From Clostridia bacterium (lineage in GTDB: Bacteria; Bacillota_A; Clostridia; Oscillospirales; CAG-272): a stretch of 6,572 nt of DNA. Below are positions 1 to 6,560 of this stretch, in pieces. Where the stretch lies: positions 1 through 6,572 of the forward strand of contig JAGDAM010000279.1 of NCBI GenBank assembly GCA_017959485.1. The letters run 5' to 3'. Numbering within the stretch: the stretch's first letter is position 1; each line of letters begins with the position of its first letter. Made by a program: the position numbers and the translations under genes. The notes under the pieces are model-generated. The model had not been told where the DNA came from. It saw only the letters and a program-made list of their open reading frames with translations, and made no database searches.

Positions 1-8
1 AAAGCGCG

Positions 9-27
9 GCAATATAAGAGATATTGC
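9..27. repeat. Small perfect hairpin
   Basis: GCAATAT at 9-15 pairs perfectly with ATATTGC at 21-27 around a 5-base loop, AAGAG. No T-run follows on the plus strand. It is the first of four inverted repeats in the leader region; its role is unknown. Confidence 0.5.
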
Positions 28-60
28 AAGCTTTCGACGTGGGAACCGGCAAAGAAACAG

Positions 61-81
61 CCGTCGTAATGCGTGCGACGG
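61..81. repeat. Small hairpin, CCGTCG/CGACGG
   Basis: CCGTCG at 61-66 pairs with CGACGG at 76-81 around a 9-base loop. Read on the minus strand it is followed by CTGTTTCTTT, a poor T-tract, so a weak minus-strand terminator is possible but not convincing. Confidence 0.45.
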
Positions 82-90
82 GTCAAACGT

Positions 91-111
91 GTGCTTCCTG
101 AAAACAGGCAC
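91..111. repeat. Small bulged hairpin with AAAA loop
   Basis: CCTG at 97-100 and CAGG at 105-108 enclose an AAAA loop, and GTG at 91-93 pairs with CAC at 109-111 below a 3-base bulge. An A-tract (CAAAAATC) follows, not T, so it is not a plus-strand terminator. Confidence 0.45.
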
Positions 112-122
112 AAAAATCTCTC

Positions 123-194
123 GCCAATCCGCATACGCGAATTGTGCGGTATTGCCTTAAGGCAATGCTGCACAGTTCGCGTGCGCAGATTTGC
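123..194. repeat. 72-base near-palindrome just before the adhesin gene
   Basis: The 36 bases from 123 to 158 pair with the 36 bases from 159 to 194 about a centre between 158 and 159. By hand count there are 29 Watson-Crick pairs, 4 G-T wobbles (134/183, 142/175, 148/169, 150/167) and 3 mismatches (125/192, 130/187, 133/184). The centre is a perfect 16-base palindrome, ATTGCCTTAAGGCAAT, at 151-166. There is no T-tract after it, so it is not a standard terminator. Its right arm ends 32 bases before the ATG and covers the alternative TTG at 191-193. It could be a leader RNA hairpin, a protein binding site or a copy of a dispersed palindromic element. Confidence 0.8.
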
Positions 195-226
195 CTAAGA
201 ATACAGAAATCACCTTTTCACTTTCG

Positions 227-361
227 ATGAAACACCGTTCACGTTTACTCACGACCTGCAAAATTGCCGCCTCTCTGGTGTTCGCCGCGGCTCTCGTCTT
301 TTCCTGCATCGCTCCCGCGCTTCTCGTAACTACGGGTCTTCCGTTCTCACGTGCCTCCGCG
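227..361 (+). other. Sec signal peptide of the adhesin
   Basis: Residues 1-45 show a basic n-region (MKHRSR), a hydrophobic core at about 12-38 (rich in A, L, V and I) and a polar end with A-S-A at 43-45, followed by RRR. This fits export by Sec with signal peptidase I cleavage after residue 45. No YSIRK-type motif is present. The cleavage site is inferred from the AXA pattern only. Confidence 0.85.
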
Positions 362-3300
362 CGGCGCCGGCTGACCTATCGCGGCAAGGATTACACCGTA
401 AAACTGAATGATCCCGAAGACGCCGGGCTACCCTTGGGCGCCTCTCTTTCCGTGTCGGAAGTCGATCCCGGTTCCGACGTCTTTTCGTCGTATTTAAAAC
501 GCGCGTCCGAACGCCTTGGAGAAATCGGAGCTTTTGCCAGATTTTTCGATATCTCAATACTTGACGCCTCAGGTGAACGCATACAGCCCGCTTCGGCAGT
601 CAGAATAACCGTCGAATGCGACGGAATGCCGGACACGGTGCGCGTGGTGCATTTCCCCGGCGAGGAACTGCCGCTGCCGGCCGCAAGCGTATCCGCAAAA
701 AGGACGGTGACCGGAAAAACGCCGGGAACACTCAGTGTTTCCGCGCCCGGAGCGCTCGCCTCTCTCTCGATGCAGGGTTTTGCCGGAGCTTACAGGATCG
801 CCGGCTCCTCCACGGGCGCCTCTTCGGGTGTTCCCGACACGGCCGCGAACGCGGAAAACGGCACGACGGTGCGTGACGGCTCCGCGGTACTGTCTATGGA
901 AATAGTGGAGTCGGACGCTGAGAAGGGCGCCGTCGTTTTCACCGCGGAAGGTTTTTCGGTCTACGGAATAATCGAAGCACCGAATCCGGTTGTTTTCGAT
1001 CCTTTCAAAATCACCGATTTAGCCGATATCGAAACCGGTCACGGATACCTGCTTTCATACGGCGCGGACAATTACTTTAAGTCGACTGTTAACGGGAACG
1101 GGGCTCTCGTCGAAACGCAGAACGTCTCCCAGGCGGCACACTGGTATTTCGAGAGCGGAAGCGACGAAGGGACCTTCCTGATCTTCACCTACACCGGAAC
1201 CGGTCAGAACACCGAAAAGAAGTATATAAAACAGCAAAGCGCGAATAACAACGAGATAATGCTTGCGGCGGAGGGAACCCCCTTTATACTGTCGAACGCA
1301 AGTAACAACTCGTTCTATATAAAACACGCGTCGGAGAACCGCTGGCTCCAGCATTCCGGTTCGGGAAACGGGATCCGTTTATGGCAGGCCAACGACAACG
1401 CGACAAACGCGCGGATATTCATAACCAACGACGACACCGTCGCGTCATACGACGACCCGTACGGACTCGACGGCAGAAGCTACGGCATCGCGTACAACGA
1501 CGACGCGTCGTCGGCCGCGGCGCTTATGGCCGACACGGTCACCGTCGGAGGAAAAGAACTCGTCGAGGCAAAGGGAATGATTATCCGCCGCGACGTGGTG
1601 AACAATTCCGGCTTCCTGCTCGTCGCCGAAAACAGCGATATTCCGGCCTGGACTTTCGAATGCGACCACGAGGATTTCTACCGCGTTTCCACGGTCTCGG
1701 GAGGAGAAACTCTCTGGCTCGGTTTAAGCCAGAACTCGGCGACGCTTTCGTCCGACCGCGGCGACGCGACGCTTCTGCGCGCCGTCCCCGGGACCGGCAC
1801 GCACGCCGGGAAATACTGCTTCACGACCGAAGACGGCAGTTACGTTCTCGAACTGCTCGGAGCAGGTTCCGGCTCGTACACCGGTTTCCGCGGAACACCG
1901 GCGTCATCGGCTCCTGAATACGTGTGGATGAATCTTGTTGAAAGGACGTCGCTGACCGACGAAGATTTCGTACACTACACCGCGCGCAGGATAAGCGCGT
2001 CGGACGATATTCTCAGCGGAACCGGCGGCGAGAAGGCAAAAGTCGTTCTCTACACCCGTTTCTGGAACGATACCGCAAAAAAATACGAGTATTACGCCGT
2101 CGATCACAACGGAAGCTTAGTACGTGTCTGGGAGAGCGGAGACCTTATAGAGTGGATCGGGAACCGGGTCAATTCCGCGCTCTGGGAGTTCACCGAATAC
2201 ACCTGGGGCGACGGAACGCCGAACTACTACTACGAGATGGAGAACGCCGCCTACCGCGGCGAGTATCTCGCGCCGCAGCTCGGCGGAATAATCCAGGATC
2301 ATACGGTCGGAATCAACCTTGACGGCCGCAAGGAGGGAATGAACTACACCACGGTCGTCGCATGGGACGATCCGGCGTACGCCTACCTCGGGCTGAAGGT
2401 TGTCGAGGACGCGTCCGGAAACAGAAGCGTCGTCACCTGCCCCCTCGACGAGGCGCAGGACTTCTATTTCGCCGTACTCGTTCCCACCGCCGCTCAGGGC
2501 GGCTCTTCCGGAGCGCTGACGACGGTAGAAACGATCGACAGCAACGCCTACGGAATCACGATGAAGATGGTGGATTTCAACAATACTCTGTTGCAGGCTC
2601 GTGACAGCGTGCAGCATCCCTTTTTGGGCGGATTTGCTTCCGAGCACAAAACTAACGCTACCCTTGGTCTGCTCTCGACGGATCTCGCGGCCGACGGATA
2701 TCCGCTGACCACCGCGCTTACCGGCAACGCAGGGCGTTCTCTGTCCGAGCTTCTCACCGGAATGACCGACGCCAATCACCTGTTTATACAGAGCGTTTAC
2801 AACGAAAGCGGTTATTTCGAGTACGACAGCACGCAGAACTTCGCTCATTTCAACGAAAACGAAGGCACTTTCACCGTTTACGATCAGATTGCCGCCATCG
2901 GAACCGAAACGCGTCCCACCAGGACGCACGGGCAGTTTATGCCCTACAACGATATAAGCACCGCCGTCGGCTATGCTTACGACTCTGCCGGGAATCCGAT
3001 TACGAACCGGACCGACGTGCTGCAGAACCCGCTGCCTGATACCGACCCGCGCAAAGGCGAAAATCTCTATCTCATCCCGCAGAACTCCGCCGATTACTTT
3101 TTCGGAATGGAACTTGAAGCGGTATTCACTCAGTCGGCAAGCGGTCTTGACGACTGGGGACACGACATTATTTTCGAGTTCACGGGAGACGACGATTTCT
3201 GGCTCTACGTCGACGGAGAACTCGTACTCGACCTGGGCGGCGTGCGCCCGGCGCTCGCAGGTTCCGTCAACTTCAGGACGGGCACCGTGATCAATGCCGG

Positions 3301-6300
3301 GACCGTTACGACGCTTTACGACGTATTCAGGAACAACTATACGGCCCGCGGCATGTCCGCGCAGGAGATCGAGACACGGCTGGACGCCATTTTCGAATAC
3401 AAGCCAGACGTCGACGCCTACGTCTTCAAGGATCACACCAGCCACACGATGACGATGTTCTATATGGAGCGCGGAGCCGGAGCGTCCAACCTTAAAATGC
3501 GCTTCAATCTCGCTTCGGTCAAGCCGGGCACCGTAGAACTGTCCAAAAAACTGTCCGGGACCTCGAACGCCGCGAACGAGCTTATCGACTACCTCTTCCA
3601 GGTCTGGTATACCGTTGACGAGATCGTTTACGAGACCGACGGTGATGGGAATTTCCTATTGGACGGTTTCGGCGCGAAGATCCCGGTCCGCGACTTGCTC
3701 GGGAACATCGTGACCGAGGAAAGCGAGCCGAGGCTGCTCACCCAGGGAGAGGACCACGGCGATCCGCGCGTCGTATGGAGGGGGACGCACACGCTGATTC
3801 CCTTCAGAAACAGCGTGACCGTCGACGGAGTCACTTACAGCAACGTCTTTCTGATGAAGGCCGGCAGGACGGCGGTCATCGAGCTGCCGAGCGGCGTTCA
3901 CAATTACAAGATCATCGAATGCGGAGTAAATTCCGCCGCCTACGACGCCGTGTCGGTGAACGGCACAGCCGTCAGCGGGAGCGTTTACGACAATAACGAT
4001 ACCCCCATTTCCGCGGGGAACTACCCCGGCTCCCTGAGAACCGATTACGGAATCGAATACGCCACGACCGAAGATCGCCCGAGGGTCACCTTCGACAACC
4101 ACGCCGACGCGAACGCGATGAAAACGCTTTCGTTCACGAAGAAGGTCTACGACGAGGCGGGCGATCCCCTCTCCGCCGCCGAAATGGCGGAAATCGACTC
4201 CGAGTTTTCCTTCCGGCTTTATCTCGGCAACGAGTATTCCGGAGCCGGCGAGCCGGGACTTGCCGATATGTACACCTATTTCATCAGGGATCCCGACGGA
4301 AACTACTGCGTCTGGGATATTTCCCAGCAGAAATTCACCTCTCTCGGCACGTCCGATTTCACACAGCTGACCGACGCGCAGATAAGAGAGGCGGCCCGCA
4401 CGACGTCGATGTACGGATCGATCTCGCGCATCCCGGCCGGATACACCGTGGAGGTCAGGGACCTTCTGATCGACACCCGGTGGAAGGTCGAGGAACGTGC
4501 GGGCGAGATTCCGCGCGGATTTACGCTACGGCTGTCTGACGGATACGCCCGGGTCGACGCCGGGCACGTGACGGAACAGAGCACCCCGATAGGCGGAATC
4601 ATCGGCGATAACGAGAACCCGCAGGTCGAGATACGCAACCAGGAGGGGTGGGGCCTTACCGTAAACAAGATCTGGACCGACGGAGACTTCGCGGATCACA
4701 ACGACATATATATCGCGCTTTACGCGTCCAGAGAGGGTTCCGATCCGGTCCTTGTGGAAGGAAGCGTGCACCGGCTCCGTGAAGGGGAGACCGACATATA
4801 CTTCTTCTTCCCGGATCTGAAACTCAACGGCGCGACCGATCCTTACGCTTTCGCGGACATCACCGTCCGCGAGGTCCGGCTGACTGTTGCCGGCGGGACC
4901 GACCTTGTCGTCGGAGACGACGGTATCGTGCAGATCGTCCCGGGCATTACCGTGACGCCGATATCCGGCACCGCGTCCGACAGCACGCTGACCGTCGGAG
5001 CGGCTCCGAAGTCCGGCGGCGCGGTCGTTGATACCGAATATACGGTAGTCTATCAGCCGGGCGTGCTCACCGGAAGAAACGAGAATATCCGTACCGATAC
5101 AGTTATCAACCGCCGCCCGGGAATCGAGGTTTACAAGACCTCCTTTGACGGGACGCCTCTCGGCGGGGCGGTATTCACTCTGACCGACTCCGACGGAAAC
5201 GAGCCGGGCAGTTCTTCTTACGTATCGTCAGCCGACGGCTCGGTCATGCTCGCCTATCTTCAGGCGGGAACGTATCTGCTGACCGAAATACGGTCTCCCG
5301 CAGGATTTGCGGGACTGGAATCCGCGATGCTCCTTACCGTCACGGGGACCGGAGTGTCTCAGACGCTCAGCGTTACCGATGCCGAAGGGAACGCGTACGA
5401 CGCGGAAACCTATACGCTGGACAACGACCCCGCCAGCGGGATGATTGCGAGACTCACCGTTAAAAACCGGCCGGTTACCCTCCGGGTGATCAAGGAGGAC
5501 GGCGCCACTCACGCGCCGCTTTCGGGAGTCAAATTCGACCTTTACCGCCAGGTAATCGGCAGCGACGGAAACCCGATAAAGGATTATACCCCCTGGATTT
5601 CCGGAGGCGTGAGCTGGTCCGGCCTAACGACCGACGCATCGGGAATCCTCTCCCGGATCTCGGCGGACCTGCCTGAAGGGACCTGGTATCTGACCGAAAC
5701 GGTCACCGCCGACGGTTACGCGCTGCTGACGGAAGACCTGATCTTCACCGTCGGAGCCGACGGACACGTCAGCGTTGCGAGCGACGGGCACTCCGGATGG
5801 CTCGAAAGAACGATCGAACAGTCGGGCGCGCTGTCATACGTCCTGCGTATTCCCAATACCGAGATCAAAAAACTTCAGTTCGTCAAGGCGGACTTCAACG
5901 ACCCGTCCGGCACCCGGCTGCGGGGCGCAAAATTCGATCTTTACGCTACTCATACCGAGGACGCCGGCGGAACGCCGGTTACCGTCCGCGACGACGTCCC
6001 TCTCATAACCGGCATCGTCTCGAGAAGCGACGGAACGCTGAGCGACGGAGACACGAGGATCTTCGAGCTGCCGCTGGGCGTATATCATCTCGTCGAAACC
6101 GAGGCGCCGGCGGGATATCTGATGCGGGGAACGCCGATCATTGTCACGCTCGGCTCGGGCAGCGGCGCCGTTTCGTACGACGAAGGAACGCCGATATCGG
6201 CAGGCGGTACGGGAATCACCTTTGCGGGAGGCGTTTATACGCTTACGCTGACCAATTCCCCGGGCACGGAACTGCCCGCCACCGGAGGTACGGGAACGCT

Positions 6301-6394
6301 CCCGTACACGGTGACCGGACTTTCGCTCATGCTGCTGTCGGGCTGCGTCCTTGCCGCCGTCGAACTCATCGCGCGAAAACGCGGGCGCACTTAA
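227..6394 (+). CDS. Giant LPXTG-anchored multidomain surface adhesin (fibro-slime plus six Cna-B/SpaA-like domains)
   Basis: This is a predicted cell-wall-anchored adhesin of 2055 residues. Counting from Met at 227, the order is: signal peptide 1-45; an unnamed N-terminal domain about 46-253 with a Gly/Ser/Thr-rich stretch near 193-214, ending in a VFTAEGFSVYGI-type strand common before the variable part of clostridial Cna-B proteins; three related, perhaps beta-trefoil modules 256-763; a fibro-slime/PA14-like domain 764-1100; six Cna-B/SpaA-like domains 1101-2011; LPATG at 2016-2020, then a membrane segment and basic tail. No enzyme domain, vWA domain or YPK pilin motif is visible, so a monomeric adhesin is more likely than a polymerising pilin backbone. 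I chose ATG 227 because it begins MKHRSR directly before the hydrophobic core. An in-frame TTG at 191 would add 12 residues but lies inside a palindrome. Neither start has a clear ribosome binding site. The frame is intact throughout. The ligand is unknown. Confidence 0.95.
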   Translation: MKHRSRLLTTCKIAASLVFAAALVFSCIAPALLVTTGLPFSRASARRRLTYRGKDYTVKLNDPEDAGLPLGASLSVSEVDPGSDVFSSYLKRASERLGEIGAFARFFDISILDASGERIQPASAVRITVECDGMPDTVRVVHFPGEELPLPAASVSAKRTVTGKTPGTLSVSAPGALASLSMQGFAGAYRIAGSSTGASSGVPDTAANAENGTTVRDGSAVLSMEIVESDAEKGAVVFTAEGFSVYGIIEAPNPVVFDPFKITDLADIETGHGYLLSYGADNYFKSTVNGNGALVETQNVSQAAHWYFESGSDEGTFLIFTYTGTGQNTEKKYIKQQSANNNEIMLAAEGTPFILSNASNNSFYIKHASENRWLQHSGSGNGIRLWQANDNATNARIFITNDDTVASYDDPYGLDGRSYGIAYNDDASSAAALMADTVTVGGKELVEAKGMIIRRDVVNNSGFLLVAENSDIPAWTFECDHEDFYRVSTVSGGETLWLGLSQNSATLSSDRGDATLLRAVPGTGTHAGKYCFTTEDGSYVLELLGAGSGSYTGFRGTPASSAPEYVWMNLVERTSLTDEDFVHYTARRISASDDILSGTGGEKAKVVLYTRFWNDTAKKYEYYAVDHNGSLVRVWESGDLIEWIGNRVNSALWEFTEYTWGDGTPNYYYEMENAAYRGEYLAPQLGGIIQDHTVGINLDGRKEGMNYTTVVAWDDPAYAYLGLKVVEDASGNRSVVTCPLDEAQDFYFAVLVPTAAQGGSSGALTTVETIDSNAYGITMKMVDFNNTLLQARDSVQHPFLGGFASEHKTNATLGLLSTDLAADGYPLTTALTGNAGRSLSELLTGMTDANHLFIQSVYNESGYFEYDSTQNFAHFNENEGTFTVYDQIAAIGTETRPTRTHGQFMPYNDISTAVGYAYDSAGNPITNRTDVLQNPLPDTDPRKGENLYLIPQNSADYFFGMELEAVFTQSASGLDDWGHDIIFEFTGDDDFWLYVDGELVLDLGGVRPALAGSVNFRTGTVINAGTVTTLYDVFRNNYTARGMSAQEIETRLDAIFEYKPDVDAYVFKDHTSHTMTMFYMERGAGASNLKMRFNLASVKPGTVELSKKLSGTSNAANELIDYLFQVWYTVDEIVYETDGDGNFLLDGFGAKIPVRDLLGNIVTEESEPRLLTQGEDHGDPRVVWRGTHTLIPFRNSVTVDGVTYSNVFLMKAGRTAVIELPSGVHNYKIIECGVNSAAYDAVSVNGTAVSGSVYDNNDTPISAGNYPGSLRTDYGIEYATTEDRPRVTFDNHADANAMKTLSFTKKVYDEAGDPLSAAEMAEIDSEFSFRLYLGNEYSGAGEPGLADMYTYFIRDPDGNYCVWDISQQKFTSLGTSDFTQLTDAQIREAARTTSMYGSISRIPAGYTVEVRDLLIDTRWKVEERAGEIPRGFTLRLSDGYARVDAGHVTEQSTPIGGIIGDNENPQVEIRNQEGWGLTVNKIWTDGDFADHNDIYIALYASREGSDPVLVEGSVHRLREGETDIYFFFPDLKLNGATDPYAFADITVREVRLTVAGGTDLVVGDDGIVQIVPGITVTPISGTASDSTLTVGAAPKSGGAVVDTEYTVVYQPGVLTGRNENIRTDTVINRRPGIEVYKTSFDGTPLGGAVFTLTDSDGNEPGSSSYVSSADGSVMLAYLQAGTYLLTEIRSPAGFAGLESAMLLTVTGTGVSQTLSVTDAEGNAYDAETYTLDNDPASGMIARLTVKNRPVTLRVIKEDGATHAPLSGVKFDLYRQVIGSDGNPIKDYTPWISGGVSWSGLTTDASGILSRISADLPEGTWYLTETVTADGYALLTEDLIFTVGADGHVSVASDGHSGWLERTIEQSGALSYVLRIPNTEIKKLQFVKADFNDPSGTRLRGAKFDLYATHTEDAGGTPVTVRDDVPLITGIVSRSDGTLSDGDTRIFELPLGVYHLVETEAPAGYLMRGTPIIVTLGSGSGAVSYDEGTPISAGGTGITFAGGVYTLTLTNSPGTELPATGGTGTLPYTVTGLSLMLLSGCVLAAVELIARKRGRT
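992..2515 (+). repeat. Three tandem related modules, possibly beta-trefoil-like
   Basis: Residues 256-400, 408-573 and 574-763 appear to be diverged copies of one module. Each has a start strand (YLLSYG; YGIAYN; a more diverged VVLYTRFW), then an anchor of Trp-x-Phe at W306 (HWYFES), W475 (AWTFEC) and W653 (LWEFTE), spaced 169 and 178 residues apart. After the anchor each has a short strand with an aromatic or Leu-rich core (KKYIKQQ; TLWLGLS; GEYLAPQ) and then a stretch ending in alternating hydrophobics (NEIMLAA; SATLSSD; VGINLDG). The pattern of short repeated strands resembles ricin-type or other trefoil lectin folds, which often bind sugars. The similarity between copies was judged by eye and the fold is inference. 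Confidence 0.4.
2516..3526 (+). other. Fibro-slime / PA14-like domain of the adhesin
   Basis: Residues about 764-1100 carry the hallmarks of the fibro-slime domain, a PA14-like beta sandwich. The core is at 987-1005: GDDDFWLYVDG followed by ELVLDLGG. It is followed further on by a strand HTMTMFYMERGAGASNL, matching the family's usual H-x-(hydrophobic)-FY-x-ERG-x-x-x-SN ending. An opening segment with KMVDFNN and a central YFEYDS...F also fit. In PA14-type adhesins an Asp pair in the D-D region binds calcium and shapes a ligand pocket; D988-D990 are the candidates here. Calcium and sugar binding are inferred from the family and not shown by the sequence. Confidence 0.75.
3527..6259 (+). repeat. 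Six consecutive Cna-B/SpaA-like domains with isopeptide triads
   Basis: Six domains follow each other at residues 1101-1292, 1299-1472, 1474-1629, 1631-1748, 1749-1878 and 1880-2011. Each begins with a V-x-V-x-K type strand, has a Y/W-x-x-x-E strand in the middle (isoleucine replaces the aromatic in the third) and ends with a strand finishing in Asn. The matching Lys/Glu/Asn sets are K1107/E1231/N1291, K1305/E1423/N1471, K1481/E1549/N1628, K1637/E1687/N1747, K1756/E1824/N1877 and K1887/E1957/N2010. In known Cna-B and SpaA domains the Lys and Asn join covalently with Glu as catalyst, giving resistance to force and proteases. The last three are compact SpaA-like repeats (PL-x-GA-x-F-x-L); the sixth has a canonical E-box, LVETEAPAGY. 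The first two are larger variants with inserts. Confidence 0.85.
6272..6391 (+). other. LPATG cell-wall sorting signal
   Basis: Residues 2016-2055 hold LPATG-G, a Gly/Thr-rich spacer, a hydrophobic segment at about 2029-2048 (VTGLSLMLLSGC then VLAAVELI) and a basic tail ARKRGRT. This is a complete class A/B-type sortase substrate signal; cleavage between T2019 and G2020 would link the protein to peptidoglycan. No sortase gene is in the window. Confidence 0.95.
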
Positions 6395-6401
6395 TACATT
6401 A

Positions 6402-6437
6402 GGGGCTGTAAAAAAAGTCAACTTTTTTTACAGCCCC
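6402..6437. repeat. Long perfect inverted repeat directly after the stop codon
   Basis: It begins 7 bases after the stop codon. GGGGCTGT plus seven A and GT (6402-6418) pairs perfectly with the mirror arm at 6421-6437, giving up to 17 pairs, in practice 16 with a TCAA tetraloop. The A/T tract lies inside the stem with the GC clamp at its base, and no T-run follows, so on its own it is not a canonical terminator. It may help end or protect the adhesin transcript. Confidence 0.8.
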
Positions 6438-6472
6438 GCAAAAATCGCGGACGGGAAACCGCGATTTTTGCG
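6437..6472 (+). terminator. Symmetric (probably bidirectional) intrinsic terminator of the adhesin gene
   Basis: A perfect 14-pair stem, 6437-6450 with 6459-6472, encloses the loop ACGGGAAA. The inner part is CGCGG/CCGCG, with AAAAAT before and ATTTTT after it. On both strands this gives the A-tract, GC stem, T-tract layout of a bidirectional Rho-independent terminator. It lies about 45 bases after the adhesin stop codon and is the best plus-strand terminator in the window. Confidence 0.65.
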
Positions 6473-6477
6473 CGAGC

Positions 6478-6515
6478 TTTGCGTTTTTTGCTGCAAAAAC
6501 AGGATAAAACGCAAA
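6478..6515. repeat. AT-rich inverted repeat with an inner hairpin
   Basis: TTTGCGTTTT at 6478-6487 pairs with AAAACGCAAA at 6506-6515. Inside it, TTTTTGC at 6485-6491 and GCAAAAA at 6493-6499 form a competing small stem. It is the third hairpin in the downstream cluster; no specific role can be assigned. Confidence 0.5.
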
Positions 6516-6525
6516 ATCAACGGGC

Positions 6526-6548
6526 AAAAACGGCGCGGTCTCGCGCCG
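6526..6548 (-). terminator. Intrinsic terminator for a minus-strand transcript
   Basis: Read on the minus strand, CGGCGCG, loop AGAC and CGCGCCG form a 7-pair GC-only stem (6548-6531) followed at once by TTTTT (6530-6526). This is a compact Rho-independent terminator. No minus-strand stop codon lies between the right edge and the stem, so any gene it serves must end beyond 6572 or read into the stem. Confidence 0.6.
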
Positions 6549-6560
6549 AGCAAACGCTCG
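6547..6560. repeat. Small hairpin CGAGC/GCTCG
   Basis: CGAGC at 6547-6551 pairs with GCTCG at 6556-6560 around an AAAC loop. It shares two bases with the neighbouring minus-strand terminator stem, so the two structures compete. Its role is unknown. Confidence 0.4.

Noticed and set aside
13..18. TATAAG as a -10 promoter element
   Set aside because: The matching -35 would fall outside the window and the bases form part of the 9-27 hairpin.
1..69. Tail of an upstream plus-strand gene ending at TAA 67-69
   Set aside because: Only 22 codons are visible, with no recognisable motif, and they lie across two hairpins. A second plus-strand frame is open to 158-160, so neither is better supported.
1..134. 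Minus-strand open frame starting at ATG 134-132 and running off the left edge (MRIGERFLCLFSG...)
   Set aside because: It has no ribosome binding site, starts inside the palindrome and spans three hairpins, and its composition is unusual (many Cys, Phe, Leu and Arg). It is more likely part of a repeat-like element than a gene.
123..194. Riboswitch or T-box leader
   Set aside because: No conserved riboswitch core or T-box sequence was recognised. The region is a simple long hairpin without a following T-tract.
1381..1917. Plus-strand open frame of 178 codons in another frame
   Set aside because: The product is extremely rich in Arg, as expected from shifted reading of GC-rich codons, and it overlaps the well-supported adhesin frame entirely.
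2117..3445. Open frame of 442 codons on the minus strand
   Set aside because: Its codons are exact reverse complements of the adhesin codons. It stays open only because the sense gene uses no TTA, CTA or TCA codons there. The product has no recognisable domain, while the sense frame encodes clear family motifs.
5834..6421. Minus-strand open frame of 195 codons over the end of the adhesin gene
   Set aside because: It is again in register with the sense codons, Arg-rich and low in sense as a protein, and it starts inside the 6402-6437 inverted repeat. It is a shadow of the sense gene.
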